A stretch of 11,067 nt of DNA. Origin: Candidatus Saccharimonadota bacterium (GTDB lineage: Bacteria > Patescibacteriota > Saccharimonadia > Saccharimonadales > Saccharimonadaceae). A model generated the notes under the pieces. It searched no databases. It saw only the letters and a list, made by a program, of their open reading frames with translations, and had not been told where the DNA came from. The stretch covers positions 1 to 11,067 of the forward strand of contig JAQGGV010000071.1 of assembly GCA_028289185.1 (NCBI GenBank), in the 5' to 3' direction. Positions within the stretch are counted from its first letter, which is position 1. The number at the start of each line of letters is the position of its first letter. A program made the translations under genes and the position numbers. Positions 4,312 to 11,067 of this stretch are shown piece after piece.

Positions 4312-5382
4312 ATGGCTACCGCCACAATAACAATGGATGATTTGCTCGCGAGCGCAGATGCTAGCGTCAAGCAATTAACGGTTGGTGAAATCATTACCGG
4401 TACGGTACTTTCACTGCGAAAACACGAGGTCCTTATCGACCTTGGTGCACAAGGTGTTGGATTCGTTCCACGCCGCGAAGTAGGGTTTTCACGCGCCCTG
4501 AACGAGGGTGATGAGGTGACAGCGAGTGTTGTTGACCCAGAACTCGATAACGGCTATTCACTCCTCAGCCTGCGCAAGGCTGCCAAGGACCGTGGATGGG
4601 AAGAAGTTGCCGTAAAGCAAGAGACAGGCGAAATCATCGATGTCAGCCCATACGACGCAAACCGCGGCGGCATGCTGGTTGAATACGAAGGTGTTCGTGG
4701 CTTCCTGCCAGTCTCACAACTATCTGCAGAACACTACCCACGTGTTGGTAGTAGCGACAAGGACGAAATCCTCCAGCGCCTGAACAGCCTGATTGGCAAG
4801 GAACTGAAGGTTCGTATCTTGGATAGCGACCGTAAAGCGAACAAATTGATCTTTAGCGAGAAAGAAGCCGTCAAGGATGGCCTTGCAAAGCGATTTGAGA
4901 GTTTGAAAATTGGTGACACCGTAAAGGGTGTTGTCACAGGTGTTGTCGACTACGGCGCATTTGTGAACGTTGATGGTATCGAAGGCTTGATTCACATCAG
5001 TGAAATCAGCTGGGAACGCGTCAGCAATCCTGGTGACTATGTAAAGGTTGGCGAAACTGTTGATGCGAAGATTATTTCGATCGATAAAGACCGCCTCAGC
5101 CTTTCAATCAAGCAACTGACACAAGATCCATGGTTGGATGAAGTTGATAAGTTCAAGACCGGTGAAGAAGTTGAGGGTACAGTTACTCGCATCACTCCAT
5201 TCGGCGCCTTTGTGCAAATCAGCCCAGCTGTTGAAGCTCTCGTGCATGTCAGCGAGCTTGGTGAAGGCGACAACGCGGATCCAGAAAAAGTATTCATGCT
5301 CAACGAACGCAAAAAGTTCGTCATCCTGGATATTGAAAAGGAAAGCCGCAAAATTTCTCTGAGTCTCAGCAAGAAAAAATAA
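4312..5382 (+). CDS. rpsA: 30S ribosomal protein S1 (four S1 domains)
   Basis: The product is 356 residues with four S1 RNA-binding OB folds at about 23-90, 103-184, 199-268 and 283-354. The third is the most canonical (VKGVVTGVVDYGAFVNV, then GLIHISEIS), and the fourth follows the same pattern (VEGTVTRITPFGAFVQI, then LVHVSELG). S1 binds mRNA at the ribosome platform and helps initiation. E. coli S1 has six domains; four-domain forms are usual in Firmicutes and other lineages. The ATG at 4312 is the only possible start, since a TAA precedes it directly. The gene stands upstream of infB with a 79-base gap and no terminator, so the two probably share transcripts. The unusual leader is described separately. 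Proteins of the S1 type can also be general RNA-binding factors, but length and domain order favour ribosomal S1. Confidence 0.95.
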   Translation: MATATITMDDLLASADASVKQLTVGEIITGTVLSLRKHEVLIDLGAQGVGFVPRREVGFSRALNEGDEVTASVVDPELDNGYSLLSLRKAAKDRGWEEVAVKQETGEIIDVSPYDANRGGMLVEYEGVRGFLPVSQLSAEHYPRVGSSDKDEILQRLNSLIGKELKVRILDSDRKANKLIFSEKEAVKDGLAKRFESLKIGDTVKGVVTGVVDYGAFVNVDGIEGLIHISEISWERVSNPGDYVKVGETVDAKIISIDKDRLSLSIKQLTQDPWLDEVDKFKTGEEVEGTVTRITPFGAFVQISPAVEALVHVSELGEGDNADPEKVFMLNERKKFVILDIEKESRKISLSLSKKK

Positions 5383-5390
5383 GAAATGTA

Positions 5391-5432
5391 TTCGATGTTA
5401 AGTTAACAACATTTGATGTTAAACTAACAACG
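5391..5432 (+). repeat. Two tandem 21-bp repeats, each with a TGTTA-N3-TAACA dyad
   Basis: Copies at 5391-5411 and 5412-5432 match at 17 of 21 positions. Each contains the 13-bp dyad TGTTAnnnTAACA (5396-5408 and 5417-5429), so the centres are exactly 21 bp apart, about two helical turns. Differences fall mostly in the dyad spacer and repeat edges. It lies between rpsA and infB and looks like a paired operator; no good promoter hexamers were found alongside. Confidence 0.62.
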
Positions 5433-5461
5433 AATAACAGATATGGAAAGGAGCGTTTTAC

Positions 5462-7231
5462 ATGGCAGAGAAGGTCATACACATTGCCGAATCAATTACC
5501 GTGAGCGAGCTTGCCGAAACGCTCAACATTCCAGTCACGACTCTTATTGGCGAGCTGTTTAAGAACGGCATCGTTGCGACAATCAACCAGCGTATCGATT
5601 TTGAAACGGCCCAGATTATTGTCGAAGAACTCGGCATGGATGTCGAAATTCAAAAAAAGGAAGCTGAAGCTGCACCTGCGCGAAAGGTCCACGAGCTAAC
5701 GGATAAGGCGGTCGAAAGGCCACCTATCGTTGCCGTTATGGGCCATGTTGATCATGGTAAAACCAGTCTGCTGGATGCAATCCTGAAGACAAAGACGGTT
5801 GACGATGAAGCTGGCGGTATTACGCAGCACATTAGCGCGTACCAGACAGTGCGGAATAATCGCATGATCACACTGCTAGACACACCCGGCCATGAAGCAT
5901 TTGCGGCACTTCGCCAACATGGTGCGGCACTGACCGACGTTGTTGTCATTGTCGTGGCCGCAGATGACGGTGTGAAACCTCAAACGGTTGAAGCAATTCG
6001 TTTTGCTCGGAGTGCAAACGCCAAAATCGTCGTTGCGATTAACAAAGTCGACAAGGAAGCAGCCAATGTGCAGTTGGTTAAGACACAGCTGGCGACCGAA
6101 TATGATCTGAACCCTGAGGAATGGGGTGGCGACACCGTTATGGTTGAGGTAAGTGCCAAAACTGGCCTAAACCTCGACAAACTTCTCGATATGGTGCTGC
6201 TTGTCGCAGACATCGAGGAGCTAAAGGCTGATATCGACGTTCCCGCTGAAGGCTTGGTCATCGAGTCACACATGGAACACGGTCGGGGATCGGTTGTTGG
6301 ACTGCTGGTTGAACAGGGCGAACTAAAACCTGGCCATTTCATGGTTGCCGGCACAGCCTATGGCAAAGTGCGAACACTACTGGATTTCCAGGGTAAAGCC
6401 ATGAAATCTGCCGGCCCATCAACACCGGTGACAGTCACAGGGTTCAAGGAACTGCCACAGTTTGGTGATGAATTTAAGATTGTGAAGACCGAAAAGGAAG
6501 CACGATTGGCAACCGAAAAAGCTGGCATTGAGCGCTCAAAGGCTGCCGCGAGCACAAACGTAACAGGCGCCGACATGCTAAAAATGATTAGCCAAAAGCA
6601 TGAATCACAAGAACTAAAGGTCATCGTAAAGGCGGACGTCCAAGGCTCGCTGACATCTGTTATTGATAGCCTACGGCTGGTTGATACGGGCGGTGAAGTG
6701 ACGCTGCGCATTATTGGTAGCGGTGTTGGAAATATTTCTGAAAACGACATTCGCTTGGCTGCCGACGAATCGACGATCATTTATGGCTTTAACGTTGAAC
6801 TACCACCTGCGGTCAAACGCTTGGCGGCTCGCGACAAAGTCCAGGTGCGTTTGTACAAAGTTATCTACGAACTCCTCGACGATGCTCGTCACTCTATGGA
6901 ATTGTTGCTTGCGCCAGAGGTTGTTGAGACCGAAATTGGCAAACTGACAATTAAGGGCGTCTTTAGAACTTTGAAAGATACGGTTATCGCTGGTGGTGAA
7001 GTAACGAGCGGCAAAGTAATGCCTGGACTATTGGTACGTGTCAAACACGGCAATGAGCAGATAGCTGAAGTTGAAGTTACCCACGTACAACGTGAGCAAG
7101 TAGAGGCCAAAGAGGTCTTTGAAGGCGACATGTGTGGTCTGAGCCTGAAAACCGGCAAGAAATTGCTGATTGAAGAAGGTGACAAGCTCGAATTCTTTAC
7201 TCGTGAACTTGTGACTCGTACACTTTCGTAG
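5462..7231 (+). CDS. infB: Translation initiation factor IF-2 (short form)
   Basis: The product is 589 residues. IF-2 is the GTPase that brings initiator tRNA to the 30S subunit and promotes 50S joining. An IF2-N domain covers about 4-64. The GTPase domain has G1 GHVDHGKT (94-101), G2 GGITQHI (118-124), G3 DTPGH (140-144), G4 NKVD (194-197) and G5 SAK (231-233), all intact. A beta-barrel domain II, the IF-2 domain III (KVIVKADVQGS) and the C-terminal tRNA-binding barrel with FEGDMCGL follow. The long variable N-terminus of E. coli or Bacillus IF-2 is missing, as expected in reduced genomes. AAAGGAG at 5447-5453 is 8 bases before the ATG. The usual neighbours nusA and rbfA are absent here; infB follows rpsA instead. 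A paired dyad upstream may add control. Confidence 0.97.
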   Translation: MAEKVIHIAESITVSELAETLNIPVTTLIGELFKNGIVATINQRIDFETAQIIVEELGMDVEIQKKEAEAAPARKVHELTDKAVERPPIVAVMGHVDHGKTSLLDAILKTKTVDDEAGGITQHISAYQTVRNNRMITLLDTPGHEAFAALRQHGAALTDVVVIVVAADDGVKPQTVEAIRFARSANAKIVVAINKVDKEAANVQLVKTQLATEYDLNPEEWGGDTVMVEVSAKTGLNLDKLLDMVLLVADIEELKADIDVPAEGLVIESHMEHGRGSVVGLLVEQGELKPGHFMVAGTAYGKVRTLLDFQGKAMKSAGPSTPVTVTGFKELPQFGDEFKIVKTEKEARLATEKAGIERSKAAASTNVTGADMLKMISQKHESQELKVIVKADVQGSLTSVIDSLRLVDTGGEVTLRIIGSGVGNISENDIRLAADESTIIYGFNVELPPAVKRLAARDKVQVRLYKVIYELLDDARHSMELLLAPEVVETEIGKLTIKGVFRTLKDTVIAGGEVTSGKVMPGLLVRVKHGNEQIAEVEVTHVQREQVEAKEVFEGDMCGLSLKTGKKLLIEEGDKLEFFTRELVTRTLS

Positions 7232-7242
7232 GACCATACTAC

Positions 7243-7272
7243 TTGTGGTAATACTCGAGGTGGTGCTATAAT
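7243..7272 (+). promoter_or_regulatory. Extended -10 promoter after infB
   Basis: TATAAT (7267-7272) is preceded by TGC, giving an extended -10, and TTGTGG (7243-7248) can serve as -35 with an 18-base spacer. The start near 7279 begins the transcript of the small helical protein and the giant gene. No terminator separates it from infB, so read-through is also likely. Confidence 0.8.
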
Positions 7273-7283
7273 CGCGCGTAAGA

Positions 7284-7297
7284 GGTGAGAACTCACC
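7284..7297 (+). other. Small 5'-leader hairpin
   Basis: GGTGA(G)/(C)TCACC forms a 5-6 bp stem about 5 nt after the predicted transcript start. The A-rich stretch that follows has no T tract, so it is not a terminator. A 5'-end stabilising hairpin or a protein site is possible. AGGA at 7314-7317 is the ribosome site of the next gene. Confidence 0.5.
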
Positions 7298-7326
7298 CAA
7301 AATAAAACAAAAAAGGACAAAACTGT

Positions 7327-7647
7327 ATGAACAGTGAAGAACTTGATCGGTTCATTCGCGACATGCTGGCACAAAAAGATTTGCCAGGGGTGAATGATGA
7401 TGTGCGCGAACAGCTGGTGACCGATTTGAAAGAGCGATTACTCGATCAGGTTGACCGAGCGATTGTTGATGCAATACCAGAGGACAAAATTGATGATTTC
7501 AACGCGCTACTGGACCAGTCAGATGTATCTGATGAGACTATTCAAAACTATGTCGTTCAAAGTGGCGTTGACGTCCAGCAAGTGACAATCAACACAATGC
7601 TACGTTTCCGTGATCTGTATCTCACTCCACAGGATGCCAGGGAGTAG
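7327..7647 (+). CDS. Small acidic helical protein, resembles DUF5663
   Basis: The product is 106 residues, rich in Asp, Glu, Leu and Ile, without cysteine, signal peptide or membrane segment. The first ~65 residues predict as helices with the pattern of the Patescibacteria family DUF5663 as I remember it: a short helix, LPGVNDDVREQL, an LxxRLLDQVDRAI helix, then EDKIDDFNALLD. This family assignment is from memory and needs a profile search. AGGA at 7314-7317 lies 9 bases before the ATG. The gene is first after a strong promoter, and its stop codon (7645-7647) is 6 bases before the start of the giant gene, whose ribosome site overlaps its final codons. The two are therefore probably translated together, and a partner or chaperone role is possible but unproven. 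Confidence 0.8.
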   Translation: MNSEELDRFIRDMLAQKDLPGVNDDVREQLVTDLKERLLDQVDRAIVDAIPEDKIDDFNALLDQSDVSDETIQNYVVQSGVDVQQVTINTMLRFRDLYLTPQDARE

Positions 7648-7653
7648 TAGTCG

Positions 7654-10600
7654 ATGTCGACTCCTGTATCACCCGTTCAAGAACAGCCACCAGTTGCACC
7701 TGGTGCTGATGAACGTGGTTCTGCGGAGTACGAAGGGCCGGCCGCGGACTTTCTGCAACAGTTAGATGGCGCTGTGGACCAAAGAGGGGGAGAGGCAACA
7801 TATAGCGGTCCCGCCGCTGGCTTTTTGCATCGATTGGACGGTGCTTTGGGTGAGCAGCAGGACACCACAAAAAGGAGAATTTCACCAGAATTGGCTCGCA
7901 AACTTGCGGAACCACTGCAGTACATCGGAGCTGATCAAACGGAGGATGCCAGTGATAAATCATGGGAGGCGGCCGAAAAACGGTTGACTGAAGAGCTGAA
8001 CGAGGGTGGTAAGATTAAACGCTTTGTTAGCGGTATTTGGAAAGGTAACCTTCTACGCAGCTACAAGATTATTAAGTATAGAAACGAAGCACACCAGCAA
8101 ATAATGGATGAGCAAAATATCCATGCAATAGATGGTGATGATCAGCAGTCTGAAATGTCGAGGCTGGCAACGCTAGATCGGTTCAGCAAGACTTGGACAA
8201 ATGACGTCGTACACAAGGAAAGTGGCGAGGATCGCTGGGAGCATGCACAAAATACGGAATTCTCTGGGGGAATTAAGAAACTTGTCGAACGATACGTTAG
8301 CGGTGAGCTAAACGACGAATCACTACTGGAAGAGCAAAATCGATTCTATGATGAATATCGAGAAAAATATCCCACCGACAATACGGTTGGTGAGGGCGCA
8401 GTACGCATCGATAATATGCTCGATCTAAGCAAGGCAGCCAAACAACGTGTTGATGACATGCTGGAAATTGGTCAGGCGGTCAAAGGAAGCGCTGAACATG
8501 CTGAGAGTATTGCGTATGTCATAAATAATATGCGCGTACTAACCGCCGAGGCCAGAACTGGTGTTCGTACCGGTGTTAAGTACAGCAAACTTGAAGGCTG
8601 GATAGATAACATTTCAAAGACTAAAGTTGGATCATTCATTGGTCCCGAAACCATTTCTATAGCTGCGTCTGCAGCGCTTGGCATAGGTAGATCTAGCTTT
8701 ACGGCTGCCGTCACACTGACGGGTGCCGTGGGAGTCGGTAGTGGTGCGCTGGGCTATATGCGCGAGCGAAAGCGCGTCAAAGATGAACGTATGCAGCACT
8801 CGCGTGATATGGCGATGGGTGAGGGTTACGACACTGGGTCCAAAAGACGCGAAAAAATGGAAGAGACGCGTTATGTGACCGAAAATGCAGTAGATATGAC
8901 GAATAATCTGCACGCTGCTTTTAACCTGGAACGTTTAGAGGCCGGTGGACGCGAGGCGCTCGAAGCGGCAATTGCGGCGCTCGTTAACGCAGAAACACGC
9001 ATTAATCTGTCTGATAGCCGAAATATCGACCTCATCGCGTACTCGGGTCGTTCGGCCGTTGAGGCGGAACGGTTGAATCTGGACATCGCACGTGCAACGG
9101 CGAAGCAAATTTTGCGTGAGCGAATTGCAGCTGGTGCAAATGAATTATTTACTGACCCCAACGTTACTGTTGAAACAATCATGACTGCTCAAAAAGAAAC
9201 ACTACTGAGCACGATTAATCAGGATATGACAACCAAGGACGAGGCATTCGTAAAGCTTCGAAGACGCCGTGCACTGATGATGGGCACAGTTGGAGGTGTG
9301 GGAAGCATTTTGACAAGCGTTGGTGTTCATGCGATTGAGGGCGGGCTACTCGAAGGACTCCAGTCCATACAGCATGCTGCAAGCGGCACCTCCGCGCACG
9401 TCAACATTGGTCAGCATGGCGAAATTACCTTTACCGATGATCACCAGATTGTCACGCATGACGGCTCGATTGACATTATAAACAAGGATGGCTCACCAGT
9501 CGACGGCTTACAGGGCCTTCCAACGGATGCGCAGGGCCATTTGTCGCAGGAGGCAATCAGTAAGATTAACGCTCCTGGCACTCATATGAACGTCCAGAAT
9601 CTGCCACCACTCATCGAGATGGCGCCATCGAGTCAGAACGCGACATCGAGCATCGGTAACTACATGCAACAACCGAATAACGGTACAACCCACGTGACGC
9701 GTGATTTTTGGTACGACAACAACACGTCGCGAATCTTTGATGGTAATGAGCAGGGGCTGGACCTGGGTGGTGTCAACGGCAGCGGTGTGACGGCTGACGG
9801 TCATTATCAGTATGTTTTGAACATGCACCAGGGCGAATCATTCCGTGGCAGTCAGGTTGCACAATTGCAGCAGCTGGAGGCTCAGGGCAAGTTGAAGCTG
9901 GAAATCTCTGCATCGCAAGGCTCACAAACAACACCTTTTGAGGTGCCAGCTCATGTTATCCAGAATCCGAATGGCTCGTATTCCGTTGTTGCGGATATCG
10001 ATCCGAAAAGCCCTGCGGGTAGCCTGTATAGTGTCGAGAATGGTCATCTACAGTTCCACGGAGCTTATGCTGAGGCTGTCGAAGTTGGTGGCAAGGATGT
10101 AAACGGCGTTACGCATATACGGCCACTAGCGACACAGGTCGGAGACCACACAGCAACAAGTATTGGCCACCAGGCTCCACCAGTCAGAGTAGAACACCCG
10201 CTCTACAAGCTTTCAAGTAACCCCTACGAAACGAATACAGATACACGAGTTTCACCAGGCATTGCAATTATGAGTCGAAGCCCGCTTGAAAACGTAAAGG
10301 CCCAAGAAAAGAATCCTAATTATTACTATTACGGTCAGGAATCCGAATATTGGGAAAGATGGAGCAAAGAAAGATCCCCGAGACTACGTGAGAACCCCGA
10401 TGCAGACCTCAAGACTGGCGAGGAATTGAGTTGGTATAGGAAGCAACAGGAAGAACTGAGGGGTAAGGAGTATATTCAAGAGATTGATTCGTATATTTCC
10501 AGTGACGACACCCTAAAATCAGTTGGTAACGAGACAAAAATTACCGTCTGTATACCGGTTGCTGCCGCAAATGAGTCAGAGAATATCTACCGAACTCTGT

Positions 10601-11067
10601 CGCTATTTGCTGCACAGGACGCCGACTCAAAGAAAGCAAGTCTTATTTTGCTCAACGTGAACTGGAAACAAAGTTTGGAAGGTGATCCAGCGCAGATGCA
10701 AAAAATACAGAAAACACTATCTGAAATTTTGCGAGCAAAGAAGGATTTCCCAGATCTAAGGATCTCATCATTTGAAAAGGTTTGGACAGATGATTTTGTG
10801 CGTCAAAAGCAGGGCAAAATTTATGGCGAAGTTATTAAGGTCCTGTATGACACGGCTGCACTTGCCCTCGAAAAGGCGGTCAGTGAAGGTCGTCGTACAA
10901 ATGAGGTCGAGGCACTTCTGGTGACAAATGATGCCGACACCCTAGGTATGAGTAGGAATTATCTGAAAAACTATATCAAAACGTTCGACGAGAACCCCAA
11001 GAATGACGTTTTCAGTGCCGTTATTCGCAGAGGTATTGAAAGCTACAAGGATTATCCGGGCTATGGA
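7654..11067 (+). CDS. Giant multi-part protein with C-terminal GT2-like domain (3' end outside window)
   Basis: The frame runs 1138 codons with no stop and continues past the window. GGAG at 7641-7644 lies 9 bases before the ATG. Residues 24-43 and 48-67 form two diverged 24-residue repeats (GPAAxFLxxLDGA). Residues ~75-320 and ~375-535 are charged and helical with coiled-coil character. Two Gly/Ala-rich weakly hydrophobic stretches, about 327-369 (followed by RERKRVK) and 541-570 (preceded by RRRR), may be membrane or hairpin segments. Residues ~580-870 look beta-rich with many Asp, Gly and Asn. From ~962 a GT-A-type domain begins: KITVCIPVAA strand, ENIYRTL helix, then VTNDADTLG (1090-1098) with a DxD-like DAD at 1094-1096. 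GT2 enzymes move a sugar from a nucleotide donor, but activity is not shown. There is a single cysteine (966) and no signal peptide. I know no named family for the whole protein. Confidence 0.9.
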   Translation, partial: MSTPVSPVQEQPPVAPGADERGSAEYEGPAADFLQQLDGAVDQRGGEATYSGPAAGFLHRLDGALGEQQDTTKRRISPELARKLAEPLQYIGADQTEDASDKSWEAAEKRLTEELNEGGKIKRFVSGIWKGNLLRSYKIIKYRNEAHQQIMDEQNIHAIDGDDQQSEMSRLATLDRFSKTWTNDVVHKESGEDRWEHAQNTEFSGGIKKLVERYVSGELNDESLLEEQNRFYDEYREKYPTDNTVGEGAVRIDNMLDLSKAAKQRVDDMLEIGQAVKGSAEHAESIAYVINNMRVLTAEARTGVRTGVKYSKLEGWIDNISKTKVGSFIGPETISIAASAALGIGRSSFTAAVTLTGAVGVGSGALGYMRERKRVKDERMQHSRDMAMGEGYDTGSKRREKMEETRYVTENAVDMTNNLHAAFNLERLEAGGREALEAAIAALVNAETRINLSDSRNIDLIAYSGRSAVEAERLNLDIARATAKQILRERIAAGANELFTDPNVTVETIMTAQKETLLSTINQDMTTKDEAFVKLRRRRALMMGTVGGVGSILTSVGVHAIEGGLLEGLQSIQHAASGTSAHVNIGQHGEITFTDDHQIVTHDGSIDIINKDGSPVDGLQGLPTDAQGHLSQEAISKINAPGTHMNVQNLPPLIEMAPSSQNATSSIGNYMQQPNNGTTHVTRDFWYDNNTSRIFDGNEQGLDLGGVNGSGVTADGHYQYVLNMHQGESFRGSQVAQLQQLEAQGKLKLEISASQGSQTTPFEVPAHVIQNPNGSYSVVADIDPKSPAGSLYSVENGHLQFHGAYAEAVEVGGKDVNGVTHIRPLATQVGDHTATSIGHQAPPVRVEHPLYKLSSNPYETNTDTRVSPGIAIMSRSPLENVKAQEKNPNYYYYGQESEYWERWSKERSPRLRENPDADLKTGEELSWYRKQQEELRGKEYIQEIDSYISSDDTLKSVGNETKITVCIPVAAANESENIYRTLSLFAAQDADSKKASLILLNVNWKQSLEGDPAQMQKIQKTLSEILRAKKDFPDLRISSFEKVWTDDFVRQKQGKIYGEVIKVLYDTAALALEKAVSEGRRTNEVEALLVTNDADTLGMSRNYLKNYIKTFDENPKNDVFSAVIRRGIESYKDYPGYG

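Noticed and set aside
5391..5432. CRISPR-like repeat between rpsA and infB
   Set aside because: There are only two adjacent copies without spacers and no cas genes; an operator pair explains it better.
7231..7262. ACCA...TGGT inverted repeat after infB as a terminator
   Set aside because: The stem is only 4 bp and no T tract follows; read-through into the next unit is more likely.
6358..7374. Long minus-strand open frames opposite infB
   Set aside because: They are antisense to conserved IF-2 motifs, have low-complexity Ser/Thr/Phe-rich composition, and carry no recognisable domain.
218..7647. Recoded UGA (as in some other CPR lineages)
   Set aside because: No completed gene here happens to end in TGA, only TAA or TAG, but no gene contains an in-frame TGA either, so there is no evidence of reassignment.
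7654..11067. Possibility that the long 3' region is non-coding or a broken gene
   Set aside because: Walking the codons from ATG 7654 gives 1138 sense codons without a stop, ending in frame at the window edge. Shorter frames on either strand here are shadows.

Overview
The window looks like chromosomal DNA of a reduced-genome bacterium of the Patescibacteria/CPR group, most likely a Candidatus Saccharibacteria (TM7) member. The pointers are a compact 5S rRNA locus, a KGG-repeat stress protein, a short IF-2 and a four-domain ribosomal protein S1 encoded next to each other, a small protein resembling DUF5663, and a very large protein ending in a glycosyltransferase-like domain. This lineage call rests on remembered family traits, not on a database search. 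All open frames read cleanly with UGA as a stop, so the genetic code is standard.

Layout. Positions 1-189: probable 3' end of 23S rRNA, 5S rRNA and its terminator. 218-777: a small four-helix membrane protein, apparently made from a leaderless mRNA, with its own terminator. 778-1071: a gene-free stretch with several stem-loops, then a strong extended -10 promoter and a leader that carries an intrinsic-terminator-like hairpin ahead of the KGG gene (1072-1281). A bidirectional terminator (1299-1328) separates this from a leftward group (3633 to 1322): a hygromycin-phosphotransferase-like kinase, a ROK-family kinase lacking the family zinc cluster, and a small HExxH protein with a zinc ribbon. 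A divergent promoter region (3634-3760) then serves a rightward short surface protein with an IPQTG sorting-like C-terminus.

4190-7231 is the translation block: rpsA with a structured leader, then infB preceded by two 13-bp dyads exactly 21 bp apart. A new extended -10 promoter (7243-7272) starts a transcription unit of a small helical protein (7327-7647) and, 6 bases after its stop, a giant reading frame (7654 to the window end, 1138 codons, no stop reached). The giant protein has two 24-residue N-terminal repeats, a long charged helical part, two Gly/Ala-rich weakly hydrophobic segments, a beta-type middle region and, from about residue 962, the start of a GT2-like domain with a DAD motif.

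The most interesting items are the giant composite protein, the S1 leader in which a hairpin lies between Shine-Dalgarno and start codon, the paired dyads before infB, and the promoter-plus-terminator unit ahead of the KGG gene. No insertion sequence, CRISPR array, tRNA or phage gene was seen.
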